Below, piece after piece: positions 1 through 7,985 of a DNA stretch of 64,000 bases. The position numbers and the translations under genes were made by a program. The notes beneath the pieces are model-generated. The model had not been told where the DNA came from. It ran no database searches and was given only the letters and a program-made list of their open reading frames with translations. Numbering within the stretch: the first letter of the stretch is position 1; each line of letters starts with the position of its first letter. The stretch comes from an uncultured Oxalobacteraceae bacterium (GTDB lineage Bacteria > Pseudomonadota > Gammaproteobacteria > Burkholderiales > Burkholderiaceae_D), in the NCBI GenBank assembly GCA_903862415.1, contig CAIOYD010000064.1, positions 43,346 through 107,345 on the forward strand, in the 5' to 3' direction.

Positions 1-1
1 A

Positions 2-346
2 ACCCGCTTTGGGGTACTGCAGCCGCAACTCAGTGAAGCCGTAACTTTGATGGAAAGCAATATGGAAGAAACCCTCAGTACCGATGATATTGCCCAGCTG
101 GTTGGTTTGTCACGGCGTCAGCTGGAACGCCAGTTTAAGCAATACCTGGGCACCATGCCGTCGCGCTACTATCTGGAACTGCGGCTAAAAAAAGCGCGCC
201 AGTTATTGCTGGAGTCAAACAGCTCGATTGTGCAAATTGGACTGATGTGTGGTTTTTCTTCCGGGGCGCATTTTTCTACTGCCTTCGGTGCCCAATTCGG
301 GATGACTCCCAGAGAAGAACGTCAGCGCAAACTCAGCACTCCCTGA
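2..346 (+). CDS. argR: ArgR/AraC-family arginine regulator, 3' end only
   Basis: The window opens inside this gene: the frame is open from base 2 and ends at TGA 344-346, giving about 114 C-terminal residues. They form the double helix-turn-helix of an AraC/GlxA-type regulator, with the patterns LSTDDIAQLVGLSRRQLER (first HTH) and SIVQIGLMCGFSS...HFS (second HTH), ending in TPREER. This tail closely resembles Pseudomonas ArgR, the arginine-responsive activator of the aru/AST operon, which carries an amidotransferase-like sensing domain at its N-terminus (off-window here). The complete AST operon 4.3 kb downstream and the ArgR-like half-site before astC support the assignment. An internal ATG at base 47 is not the true start. 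Another GlxA-type AraC regulator is the main alternative. Confidence 0.75.
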   Translation, partial: TRFGVLQPQLSEAVTLMESNMEETLSTDDIAQLVGLSRRQLERQFKQYLGTMPSRYYLELRLKKARQLLLESNSSIVQIGLMCGFSSGAHFSTAFGAQFGMTPREERQRKLSTP

Positions 347-356
347 TATTTTCAAT

Positions 357-842
357 TTATTTTTTTGGAATAATCCATGGATATTCTTTATTGATGGCTT
401 CTAACAGTCGCAGCCTTTCAAGCAGGCGGGCGGTATGATTTTTCTGTTGCGTTATTTTTAAATCAGCCCGGGAAATTTCAGTATTTCCCCCTTTGTCGGT
501 CACAGACATTTTTGCTGAGAGGTCGACATGTTCTGATGCTTGAAGATGGGGTACTGCTTCCTCATTAAGTTCGAGATGGAACTGGGTTTCACTTTTGGTA
601 TCCCAATCCGTTTCCATACATGTGGTATTGGAATCATGATGTGCAGTTGAGTAAAAATCTTCCTGCCATTCGCGCTTCCAGTGAGTTGAAGCTAGAGGAA
701 TCAATTGGGCCTGACGGTTTTTTCTGTTTCCGGGAAACGGAATGTCGACTGGGTTGGAAACTGAAGAGCAACTAATCGGGCGATGCTCGCTGTATGTTGA
801 CAATGCCATTGCAATGTTATGCATGGGAGGTATTTTATTCAT
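357..842 (-). CDS. hypothetical protein, 161 aa, coupled to upstream ORF
   Basis: I do not recognise this protein. It is hydrophilic and rich in H, S, T and E, with no signal peptide or membrane segment. Its C-terminal third (around residues 125-160) is charged and probably helical (ARLLERLRLLEAINKEYP). Its ATG overlaps the stop of the preceding reverse-strand frame (ATG AATAA, 8-base overlap), an arrangement typical of translational coupling. It converges with argR, ending 10 bases from that gene's stop. The in-frame region upstream of the ATG is open only back to a stop near base 884. It could be the second gene of a small accessory pair or the tail of a decayed larger gene. Confidence 0.45.
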   Translation of the reverse strand: MNKIPPMHNIAMALSTYSEHRPISCSSVSNPVDIPFPGNRKNRQAQLIPLASTHWKREWQEDFYSTAHHDSNTTCMETDWDTKSETQFHLELNEEAVPHLQASEHVDLSAKMSVTDKGGNTEISRADLKITQQKNHTARLLERLRLLEAINKEYPWIIPKK

Positions 843-1286
843 GGTGTTTGTTATCTCTCCAGGGTTTGCGGTTGATTTTTTCTATCGGGCAGGTATCTCG
901 TTCTTCGGAATTAATAAACAGAATTTTTTCCAGCATATGGCACATATAAGCGGTTTTTTTCAACATTGTTTTTTCTGAGTGAAGCTGGAACATTAATGGG
1001 AAAGTTAGCGATTCTGGTTGAATTTTGGTAGTTAATTTTTCTAAAATACGCATCCAGTTGGGTGCAATCGGAATATCGTGGCGGAACATAATCCGGAAAA
1101 TGGTCGTCTGTATGTTTTCCAATGTATTTTTTTTGCTGATATGATCTGGCCGAACAGTGTAAAAAATTTGGCCGCCGTTTTTGTCATGGCAGAGCGTTCG
1201 TAATTACCAATAACCGTTTTTATGGAAGCTTGCTGAGGTGCTGAAATGACCTGTTTGATGGCATTAATACTCACTAGAGTGCTCAT
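835..1286 (-). pseudogene. unrecognised ~150-aa gene split by a poly-A frameshift
   Basis: Two reverse frames abut at a run of eight A on the coding strand (T8 at 1127-1134). The first begins at ATG 1286, after a GGGGA ribosome-binding site, with MSTLVSINAIKQVIS. It would continue into the second frame (LENIQTTIFRIMFRHDIPI to stop at 835) if one more A were present, giving one protein of about 150 residues. As written, the first frame runs on to a stop at 1041 and the second has only a weak TTG start at 1122. The protein looks largely helical and matches no family I know. A homopolymer undercall in the assembly, a real frameshift, or transcriptional slippage on the A-tract would each explain it. 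Confidence 0.4.
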
Positions 1287-1497
1287 TGAATCCCCATTTG
1301 TGTAGTTGCCAGTCGATGAAGTGGATGCAACTAACTTTAGTGGCTCACATTCACTTTGTTTATTGGGGTTTCCCCTAATGAGGAAAAAAATAACAAGTAC
1401 TAATTATTTTAAAATAAGAACAGAAAATAACTATGTGGAAATAGTTGGCTAATCAAGGGATTTTTTCAGATGGTGAAGACATTCCAGGATTTAATCA

Positions 1498-1524
1498 GGC
1501 TGCCCAGAGTGTCCCTGGACAGCC
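1498..1524 (-). terminator. hairpin downstream of the glcG-like gene
   Basis: A 10-base stem (GGCTGCCCAG at 1498-1507 with CTGGACAGCC at 1515-1524; one G-T wobble when read on the minus strand) with a 7-base loop lies 22 bases past the stop of the GlcG-like gene. No clear T-run follows on the minus strand, so it may be an inefficient terminator or an mRNA 3' end stabiliser. Confidence 0.3.
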
Positions 1525-1545
1525 ATGTGGCTCTTTAACGGAGGT

Positions 1546-2073
1546 TTATTTAAGACTGTCCACTCCAGCCCTGCAAACCACTTCATCCTGTGCGCCACTG
1601 CCGCCGGAACAGCCGATGGCACCGATGATTTTACCGTTCTCGATCAGGGGAATGCCGCCACGTGAAGCGATGATGCCATCGAGCGTCAAGACGTAATTCA
1701 TGCTGTTTTGCTGAATCGCATTTTCAAACACTTTGGTTTCACGTCTAAAATTATTGGCCGCCCGTGCTTTGTGTTCGGCTACCGTAATTGAGGCCAGTTG
1801 CGCACCATTCATGCGGACAAACGAAACCAGATTGCCGCCGGAATCAACCACCGCGATATTAAATTTCCAGTTGTGTTTGTTTGCTTCGGCGACCACGGCC
1901 GTAATAGCGTTCTGGGCGCGTTCGAGTGTGATCGGTGCGCCATAAGGAACATCAAACGGCATTTTTTCTGCCACCGTGTCCAATGGGTTGGGTGCTGGCG
2001 GCGTGGTTTGTGCGGTGGCAGAAAATGCGGCCGTTGCTAACGTCAGTGCCAGAAGCAGTGAGGATGTGTTCAT
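1546..2073 (-). CDS. secreted GlcG/HbpS-family protein
   Basis: This is a 175-residue protein with a cleavable signal peptide (residues 1-21, ending ATAQ) followed by a GlcG/HbpS domain (about residues 45-170). Family hallmarks are visible: AVVDSGGNLVSFVRMNGA, ASITVAEHKARAA, and GGIPLIENGKIIGAIGCSGG near the C-terminus. Members bind haem or small ligands, or accompany glycolate and other oxidative pathways, but biochemical roles are poorly defined. It lies 53 bases downstream of the carboxylesterase gene on the same strand, so the two are probably cotranscribed and both exported. The CSGG...DEVVC segment holds two cysteines that could form a disulfide in the periplasm. The family is secure; the function is not. 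Confidence 0.8.
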   Translation of the reverse strand: MNTSSLLLALTLATAAFSATAQTTPPAPNPLDTVAEKMPFDVPYGAPITLERAQNAITAVVAEANKHNWKFNIAVVDSGGNLVSFVRMNGAQLASITVAEHKARAANNFRRETKVFENAIQQNSMNYVLTLDGIIASRGGIPLIENGKIIGAIGCSGGSGAQDEVVCRAGVDSLK

Positions 2074-2126
2074 CGTGGTTTCCTTTCAGGATTAACTTCC
2101 GTGGTAACTCAAGTTCAGGGTGTGCA

Positions 2127-3689
2127 TTACAGTCCGACATCCGCTGGCAGCCAGATAGCGCAATTGTGCGCGCTGGCGAAAGTCGTGTCACCGGTGACCG
2201 CACCCGGGACCATACTCAGATCGGTATCGTTACTGCTGGTGTACGCCGGCCAGAGGCTGCTGCCACTGGCATTGGGATTGCCGGTTTTGGCAAACTGCGA
2301 CCAGAAGCTGACCATTTGTGTCGACAGTGCCGTCTGTGCCGCCGTCAATGGTGAGCCATAATATACTTTACCGGATGAGCCGGGAAACAGATAGGCCAGT
2401 TCGGACGCGTGGAAGGCACCATACCCATCGGTGCGCAGCGGGACATTGAAAAACATCGGCGCATTAGCATCGGCAAATTCATAGGTATACACCGGCACGC
2501 CGGCCGTGCTGATTACCCGGGCAACGCTGCGGCCATTACAGGCAAAGCCATAATCGGTGAGGATGTTGTCCAGCGTCCAGGCAGGGGTGTGCGCAGGGGT
2601 CAGCGGATAGACCAGCTGCAACAACGTGGCATTGGAAGCACCAAAGATGCCACTCAGATAGGTCGGATATTCACTGGCGGTTAATTGGTGTCCCTGTACG
2701 CTGTCGATGGCGACAACCGATAAAATACTGTATTCATGCTCAGTGGTGCCTTCAATCATTGGCACCTTGTTAAAGTGGCCGCTGCTCAGGGATTGGGCGA
2801 TTGTGGTCGGCAGCACATTCAGATCAACCGTTGGCAATTGCGAACCCGCTGCGGTAATCAAATTGGCATTAGCCAGGATCGTGCTGACCGGCAAAGCCTG
2901 CAGGCAGGCGGCTGTCTGGCTGGCGCAACCTGTTGCGCTGGCAAACGTTTGTCCCAGAGCTTGTGCTGTACTGATAGTCAGTGGCTGCAAATTGTAGGCG
3001 CCGCTTTGCACAATAGCTTTGTGAAATAGACCGGCCGACAGCGGCGAGGAAATCTGCGCCAGCGTCGACATGCCGCCGGCAGATTGGCCAAAGAGCGTGA
3101 CATTGCCGGGGTTGCCACCAAAACTGGCGATGTTGGTTTGTACCCATTTGAGTGCCGCCTGCTGATCCATTAAGCCGTAGTTGCCTGCGCCTGCCAGTGC
3201 CGGATGGGTCAGGAAGCCGAGCGCGCCCAGACGATAATTCAGCGTGACCACAATCACGCCGCTGTTGACCAGTGCGGAAGGGTCATAATCGGAGGATTCG
3301 CCGGAAGTTAAACCGCCTCCATGTATCCAGACCATCACAGGATAACTGCCACGTGCCACCGGTGCGAACACATTCAGACGCAAACAATCTTCGGAGTTGC
3401 TGGCGGTGCCAAAAGGCGAAGCTAGCTGTGGGCAGGCTGGACCAAAAGTCGTGCTCAGTCGTGGCTGGTTCCAGGCAATGGCAGCCTGCGGTGCCTGCCA
3501 GCGCAGGTTGCCCACAGGAGCGGCGGCATAAGGAATGCCGAGATAATAATTGACGTTGCCGATCGTTTTTCCGATGACCACGCCTTTGTCTGTCTGCACG
3601 GCGTTGTCCGGTCCGGAGCCACCACTGCAGGCGGCCAGAAAGCTGCAACAAATAAGTGTAGCCAAAAACTGGGTCAGTCTGAATTTCAT
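2127..3689 (-). CDS. lipoprotein type-B carboxylesterase
   Basis: An alpha/beta-hydrolase of the carboxylesterase type-B family, about 520 residues. I place the start at ATG 3689, because GGAGA lies just upstream and the product then begins with a lipoprotein signal peptide ending LAAC (lipidated Cys at residue 21). A longer frame opens at 3734 but gives no signal peptide. Visible motifs: the type-B signature EDCLRLNVFAP; HGGG oxyanion hole; the nucleophile elbow GQSAGG (Ser about residue 203; Gln replaces the more common Glu); and the downstream FHASELAYLF, which supplies the catalytic His. The enzyme should hydrolyse carboxylic esters at the cell surface or in the periplasm; its substrate is unknown. 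The exported GlcG-like gene follows on the same strand. Confidence 0.85.
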   Translation of the reverse strand: MKFRLTQFLATLICCSFLAACSGGSGPDNAVQTDKGVVIGKTIGNVNYYLGIPYAAAPVGNLRWQAPQAAIAWNQPRLSTTFGPACPQLASPFGTASNSEDCLRLNVFAPVARGSYPVMVWIHGGGLTSGESSDYDPSALVNSGVIVVTLNYRLGALGFLTHPALAGAGNYGLMDQQAALKWVQTNIASFGGNPGNVTLFGQSAGGMSTLAQISSPLSAGLFHKAIVQSGAYNLQPLTISTAQALGQTFASATGCASQTAACLQALPVSTILANANLITAAGSQLPTVDLNVLPTTIAQSLSSGHFNKVPMIEGTTEHEYSILSVVAIDSVQGHQLTASEYPTYLSGIFGASNATLLQLVYPLTPAHTPAWTLDNILTDYGFACNGRSVARVISTAGVPVYTYEFADANAPMFFNVPLRTDGYGAFHASELAYLFPGSSGKVYYGSPLTAAQTALSTQMVSFWSQFAKTGNPNASGSSLWPAYTSSNDTDLSMVPGAVTGDTTFASAHNCAIWLPADVGL

Positions 3690-3754
3690 TATGTCTCCGA
3701 TGTTTTTTATTAAGTGAGTATGACGCAGAGACACACTTTACCGTATCTGTGGCT

Positions 3755-4381
3755 TCAGGTCGGTATGTTCATTTGCATGTGTCGATGGTTAGCAACGAAT
3801 CCATACTGATTTTTCAGTGTTGATGCTCGTTCCCGGGTTACTGTAAAACCATAACGCTCATACATAGCCTGGGCACGCGGATTGGTGGCAGCAACATCAA
3901 GTGTGGCCAGATGAAATCCCTGGGCTTTACCCTGTTGCAGTAATTCCTGCAGTAGTAATTGACCGATTCCCAGGCCCTGCATGCCGGGAGTGACGCACAA
4001 ATGTCCGAGATAAAACTGCCCTTTGGATGGTGGCGGGATGACGACTTCAGTACGCAAGCCGCGCAGCATGACTTTCACGCCCTGTATCAGTCCATACTGG
4101 GTCAAAATTTGCCGAGCACCCGCGAGCATGAACGCCAGACCTTGTTTGGCACTCCAGCCGCCACCAATAGCCACGACCTGGCCATTATGGGTGCCGACGA
4201 GGTGGTTGCGATAACCAAATTCACCAGCGCCATCGAGGTAGGCCGAACGTAAGAAATCCAGTGCGCTCCCATGCTTGGCGGTATTAAAAACATAATGAAA
4301 CGCATTTGGGCCAGATAAATACATCAGTGCAATGGCCGTGTCGACATCATCAGGCTGGGCAGGGCGGAAAAGAATGGACAT
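3755..4381 (-). CDS. GNAT-family N-acetyltransferase
   Basis: A 208-residue GNAT acetyltransferase. The acetyl-CoA-binding signature is clear (CVTPGMQGLGIGQLLLQELL, around residues 130-150), as is the C-terminal AATNPRAQAMYERYGF block. The substrate cannot be told from sequence. It is transcribed away from the AST operon, and the 267-base divergent spacer holds the astC promoter. It lies 66 bases upstream of the esterase on the same strand, but the esterase has its own ribosome-binding site, so joint transcription is only possible. Confidence 0.8.
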   Translation of the reverse strand: MSILFRPAQPDDVDTAIALMYLSGPNAFHYVFNTAKHGSALDFLRSAYLDGAGEFGYRNHLVGTHNGQVVAIGGGWSAKQGLAFMLAGARQILTQYGLIQGVKVMLRGLRTEVVIPPPSKGQFYLGHLCVTPGMQGLGIGQLLLQELLQQGKAQGFHLATLDVAATNPRAQAMYERYGFTVTRERASTLKNQYGFVANHRHMQMNIPT

Positions 4382-4551
4382 ATGTTAATTAAATTATATT
4401 GTTATAGTAAGAAAAAATTATTCCTGATGGAATAAGTGGCTGCCAGCAGCTATATTTCTTTCAGGCATAAACACCTTAAACAGTTTTTATTTCGCTGGCA
4501 ACCGGTTGAGGGTAATCACAAACTCAAATGTTGCTGTATGACATCTTAAAT

Positions 4552-4594
4552 TGACAGGATTTATATAAATTGGTGTCGCAGTTTTATAAGAAAT
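4552..4594 (+). promoter_or_regulatory. probable ArgR operator upstream of astC
   Basis: TGTCGC (4574-4579), eight bases, then AA (4588-4589) matches the Pseudomonas ArgR half-site TGTCGC-N8-AA exactly. A degenerate second copy, TGACAG (4552-4557), lies 22 bases upstream in the same orientation, as expected of tandem direct half-sites. The site covers the place where a -35 box would be for the TACAAT at 4611-4616, which suits an activator that replaces -35 contacts. Confidence 0.55.
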
Positions 4595-4610
4595 TCTCTG
4601 CCACGTTACG

Positions 4611-4616
4611 TACAAT
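4611..4616 (+). promoter_or_regulatory. candidate -10 element of the astC promoter
   Basis: TACAAT lies 33 bases before the astC ATG. No recognisable -35 hexamer is found 16-18 bases upstream (AAGAAA instead); that position is covered by the ArgR-like half-site. A ribosome-binding GAGG follows at about 4636. Confidence 0.4.
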
Positions 4617-4648
4617 GTTTGCATCACGAATAACCTGAGGTTTTAACC

Positions 4649-5884
4649 ATGACTGCTCCAACTACTAATTTACCTGCAACAACTCCAGTAACCCGGCAAA
4701 CGTTTGATGAAGTCATGGTGCCGACCTATGCGCCATCGACGCTGGTGCCAGTACGCGCCAAAGGGCTTGATGTCTGGGATCAGAATGGACGTCAGTATCT
4801 GGATTTTACTGCCGGTATCGCTGTGACCAGTCTTGGTCACTGTCATCCGGATGTGGTGCACACTTTGCAGCAGCAGGCAGAAAAACTCTGGCACGTCGGC
4901 AATGGTTATACCAATGAGCCTGTGCTGGAATTGGCACGCACTCTGGTCGCGGCCACCTTTGCAGACCGCACCTTTTTTTGTAATTCCGGCGCAGAAGCCA
5001 ATGAGGCTGCGCTGAAGCTGGCTCGCAAATACGCCGCCAAAAATGGTCACACTCATAAAACCCGGATTATTTCCTGTGTTAATTCTTTTCACGGACGTAC
5101 GTTGTTTACCGTCTCAGTTGGCGGTCAGCCCAAATATACGGAAGGTTTTGGTCCTTTGCCGGCTGATCTGACGCATATCGCTTTTAATGACATCGAAGCC
5201 GCGCGTGCGGCCATTGGTGACGATGTCTGTGCCGTGATGGTTGAGCCGATTCAGGGTGAAGGTGGTGTCATGCCCGCCACTACAGAATATCTGCAGGCAT
5301 TGCGTGATTTATGCAATCAACATGGTGCGCTGTTGATTTTTGATGAAGTGCAGTGCGGTATGGGACGTACAGGTCAATTATTTGCCTACATGGGTTATGG
5401 TGTTACTCCCGATATTCTGACCAGTGCTAAAGCATTGGGTAACGGTTATCCGATAGGTGCCATGCTGACTACCAATACGGTGGCGGCCGCCTTGGTGGTT
5501 GGTACCCATGGAACTACTTATGGTGGTAACCCGCTGGCTGCATCGGTTGCATTAACGGTGCTGCGTACCATCAATGTCCCGAGCTTTTTACTGCGCGTCA
5601 AACACGCTTCAAAAACCTTGATATTGGCTTTGCAGAATCTGGCTCAGACCTATCCGCACATACTGGGAGAAGTTCGCGGCAGCGGTTTGCTGTTGGGAAT
5701 ACAGTTGACACCGGGCTATGCCGGTCGCGCCAAAGAAATCACCAAGTTAGCAGAAGATCAGGGCTTGATGTTGCTCATCGCTGGTCCGGATGTATTGCGT
5801 TTTGCTCCGGCACTCATCGTCAGTGACGAACAAATCGCTGTTGCTGCCGACCGTTTGCGCGCTGCCCTGGCGCAGATCGCCTAA
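4649..5884 (+). CDS. astC: succinylornithine transaminase (AST step 3)
   Basis: A 411-residue class-III PLP aminotransferase of the ArgD/AstC group. In the AST pathway it converts N2-succinylornithine plus 2-oxoglutarate to succinylglutamate semialdehyde plus glutamate. Visible: the NSGAEANEAALKLARKYA block, DEVQCGMGRTG with the PLP aspartate, and SAKALGNGYPIGAM with the Schiff-base lysine at about residue 261; the C-terminal GSGLLLGIQL is typical. Such enzymes often also act as acetylornithine aminotransferase (ArgD), but first position in an otherwise complete ast operon, 16 bases before astA1, fixes the catabolic role. A GAGG ribosome-binding site precedes the ATG. The operator at 4552-4594 predicts arginine-dependent activation. 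Confidence 0.93.
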   Translation: MTAPTTNLPATTPVTRQTFDEVMVPTYAPSTLVPVRAKGLDVWDQNGRQYLDFTAGIAVTSLGHCHPDVVHTLQQQAEKLWHVGNGYTNEPVLELARTLVAATFADRTFFCNSGAEANEAALKLARKYAAKNGHTHKTRIISCVNSFHGRTLFTVSVGGQPKYTEGFGPLPADLTHIAFNDIEAARAAIGDDVCAVMVEPIQGEGGVMPATTEYLQALRDLCNQHGALLIFDEVQCGMGRTGQLFAYMGYGVTPDILTSAKALGNGYPIGAMLTTNTVAAALVVGTHGTTYGGNPLAASVALTVLRTINVPSFLLRVKHASKTLILALQNLAQTYPHILGEVRGSGLLLGIQLTPGYAGRAKEITKLAEDQGLMLLIAGPDVLRFAPALIVSDEQIAVAADRLRAALAQIA

Positions 5885-5900
5885 ATCACCAGGAAACGCC

Positions 5901-6920
5901 ATGCATATTGTCCGACCGGCCGAACACCGGGATATTCCAGCCTTGCTGGAGCTGGCTGCCGGATTGACGCAGGGCGTCCATACCATGGCAAAAACCGCTG
6001 CCGCGATTGAACGCGCTGTGGAGTTGTCGCTAAACTCGTTTTCCAGTCAGGCCGATATGCCTGGCGAAGAGTGTTACCTGTTTGTGTTGGAAAATACCAC
6101 CGACGGACAATTGACAGGCAGTGCTGCGATTACAGCGCTGGCCGGCTCCAGAGGAACCTTTTTCTGTTTCCGTAATGATGTCATTCAGCAGGTCTCGCGT
6201 GACCTCGATATCAGCCACAGCGTGCATGCACTCACACTGTGCGCTGATCTGACCAGTTATTCGCAACTGTCGAGTTTTTTTGTGCGCAAAGATCATCAGT
6301 TGCAACCAGAAGCTGCGTTGCTCTCGCGAGCCAGATTGATGTTTGCCGCCATTAAGCCGGAACGCTTTGGCGAGCATTTTTTTGTTTCACTTGCGGGCTA
6401 TACCGATGCTGAAGGGCATTCCCCTTTTTGGGAAGCGCTCGGGCGCAAATTTTTCAGGAAAAATTTTCTCGAAGCTGAACGGCTCGTCGACGGTGCCCGC
6501 AACCGTACCCTGATTGTTGAGCTCATGCCGCATTACCCGGTGTATGTGCCACTGCTGCCAGGTGATGCCCAGGCTGCCATGGGACAGGTCCATCCGGAAA
6601 GTGAAGTGCCGTTCGAGTTGCTCACTAAAGAAGGGTTTGCTTCGGATGATTTCATCGATATTTTTGATGGTGGCCCAATCCTGCAGGCCAGCAAACACAG
6701 CCTGCACTCATTTATGCATGGACTGCATTTAACCGTTGCTGCCGGTGATCAGCTCGCTGAAGGTGGCGTCACCTATCTGGTGGCCGGTATGAGTGATTTT
6801 CGTGCCACGCTGGTGCAATCCACGTCACTGGAAAACTCCCGTCATATCCGTCTTTCTCTGGCTACCAGACAAGCACTGAAGCTCGATATTGGTGACGAGG
6901 TTGTCTGTGTCCCCTTATAA
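5901..6920 (+). CDS. astA: arginine N-succinyltransferase, alpha subunit (AST step 1)
   Basis: Start set at ATG 5901, preceded by AGGAAA; an open frame extends upstream to 5790 but that overlaps astC. The product, 339 residues, is an AstA/AruF-type succinyltransferase: N-terminal GNAT-like core (IVRPAEHRDIPALLELA, with LFVLENTTDGQLTGSAAI), then GREHFFVSLAG-like and SPFWEALGRKFF segments, and ELMPHYPVYVPLLP. It transfers succinyl from succinyl-CoA to the alpha-amino group of arginine. A paralogue of the same length follows immediately, as in Pseudomonas aruF-aruG, where the two form a heteromeric enzyme. The order fits this being the alpha (AruF-like) subunit. Confidence 0.9.
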   Translation: MHIVRPAEHRDIPALLELAAGLTQGVHTMAKTAAAIERAVELSLNSFSSQADMPGEECYLFVLENTTDGQLTGSAAITALAGSRGTFFCFRNDVIQQVSRDLDISHSVHALTLCADLTSYSQLSSFFVRKDHQLQPEAALLSRARLMFAAIKPERFGEHFFVSLAGYTDAEGHSPFWEALGRKFFRKNFLEAERLVDGARNRTLIVELMPHYPVYVPLLPGDAQAAMGQVHPESEVPFELLTKEGFASDDFIDIFDGGPILQASKHSLHSFMHGLHLTVAAGDQLAEGGVTYLVAGMSDFRATLVQSTSLENSRHIRLSLATRQALKLDIGDEVVCVPL

Positions 6921-6935
6921 TAAAAAGGAATCAAC

Positions 6936-7985
6936 ATGATCGTCGTGCGCGCAATCCGGGCAGAAGATTTGGATGGCCTGATGTATCTGGCTACCCAGGT
7001 GGGTGATGGCATGACCACGCTCAAACCTGATCACACCATGCTGAGTAACCGCATTGCGGTAGCCTGTGCTTCCTTTGCCGAACAAATTCCGCCGGAACAG
7101 CGTGATTATCTGTTTGTGATGGAAGATACGGACAACGGCAAAATTGTCGGTGTCAGTGCAATAAAAAGTGCCGTCGGACTAGACGAGCCATTTTACAATT
7201 ACCGCATTGGTACCTTAGTCCATTCGAGCAAGGAACTCGACGTATATTCGCGTATGGATACCTTGTATTTATCCAACGACCTGACCGGTTGCGCTGAGTT
7301 GTGCTCACTGTTTCTACATCCGGATTACCGCAGCGGCAATAACGGCAAACTGTTATCCAAATCACGCTTCCTGTTTATTGCCCAGTTCCCTCATCTGTTC
7401 AGTGAAAAACTGATCGCCGAATTGCGTGGCTTTCAGCATCCGGATGGCAGCTCACCCTTCTGGGATAATCTTGGCCGACATTTTTTTAAAATGGATTTCA
7501 GTCGCGCCGATGATTTGAGCAGTCTGGGTAAAAAATCGTTTATCGCCGAACTCATGCCGCGTCATCCTCTGTATGTGGCTTATCTGCCTCAGGTTGCGCA
7601 AGATGTGATTGGTCAGGTGCACGTTGATACCGCCCCGGCGCGGCGTTTGTTGGAACAAGAAGGATTGTATTACGAAGGTTTCGTCGATATTTTTGATGCT
7701 GGCCCGGTATTGCAGGCCCGCGTCAACGAATTGCGTTCGGTGCGTACCAGTGAACTTCTTCCGGTAGTCGATGTCAGTCCTACGCAGGAATCTGGCGAGG
7801 CCATGCTGGTTGCCAACACTACGATAGCCGATTATCGCATCATCGTCACGGAAGCCGTGCTCCAACAGGAAGGCTTACCACTGAGTGCTGAACAGCAACA
7901 GGTATTGCATTGTTCTTCCACGGTGCGCGTGATGCCATTAAATCTGCAAAAACACAGCTCTGTAAAGGTAAGTCATGAACAGTAA
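6936..7985 (+). CDS. astA: arginine N-succinyltransferase, beta subunit
   Basis: A 349-residue paralogue of the preceding gene, with the same landmarks: IVVRAIRAEDLDGLMYLA, YLFVMEDTDNGKIVGVSAI, SPFWDNLGRHFFKMDF and AELMPRHPLYVAYLP. It corresponds to AruG, the beta subunit of the two-subunit arginine/ornithine succinyltransferase. The ATG lies 15 bases after astA1 with an AAAGGA ribosome-binding site. Its last 11 bases overlap the start of astD, implying translational coupling. The C-terminal tail after about residue 265 is more variable than the core and is where the two paralogues differ most. Confidence 0.9.
   Translation: MIVVRAIRAEDLDGLMYLATQVGDGMTTLKPDHTMLSNRIAVACASFAEQIPPEQRDYLFVMEDTDNGKIVGVSAIKSAVGLDEPFYNYRIGTLVHSSKELDVYSRMDTLYLSNDLTGCAELCSLFLHPDYRSGNNGKLLSKSRFLFIAQFPHLFSEKLIAELRGFQHPDGSSPFWDNLGRHFFKMDFSRADDLSSLGKKSFIAELMPRHPLYVAYLPQVAQDVIGQVHVDTAPARRLLEQEGLYYEGFVDIFDAGPVLQARVNELRSVRTSELLPVVDVSPTQESGEAMLVANTTIADYRIIVTEAVLQQEGLPLSAEQQQVLHCSSTVRVMPLNLQKHSSVKVSHEQ

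Noticed and set aside
835..884. Joining the 161-residue frame to the upstream frame at the T6 run (876-881) as one gene
   Set aside because: This needs a base deletion, opposite to the other A-tract defects, and the overlapping ATG gives a simpler explanation by translational coupling.
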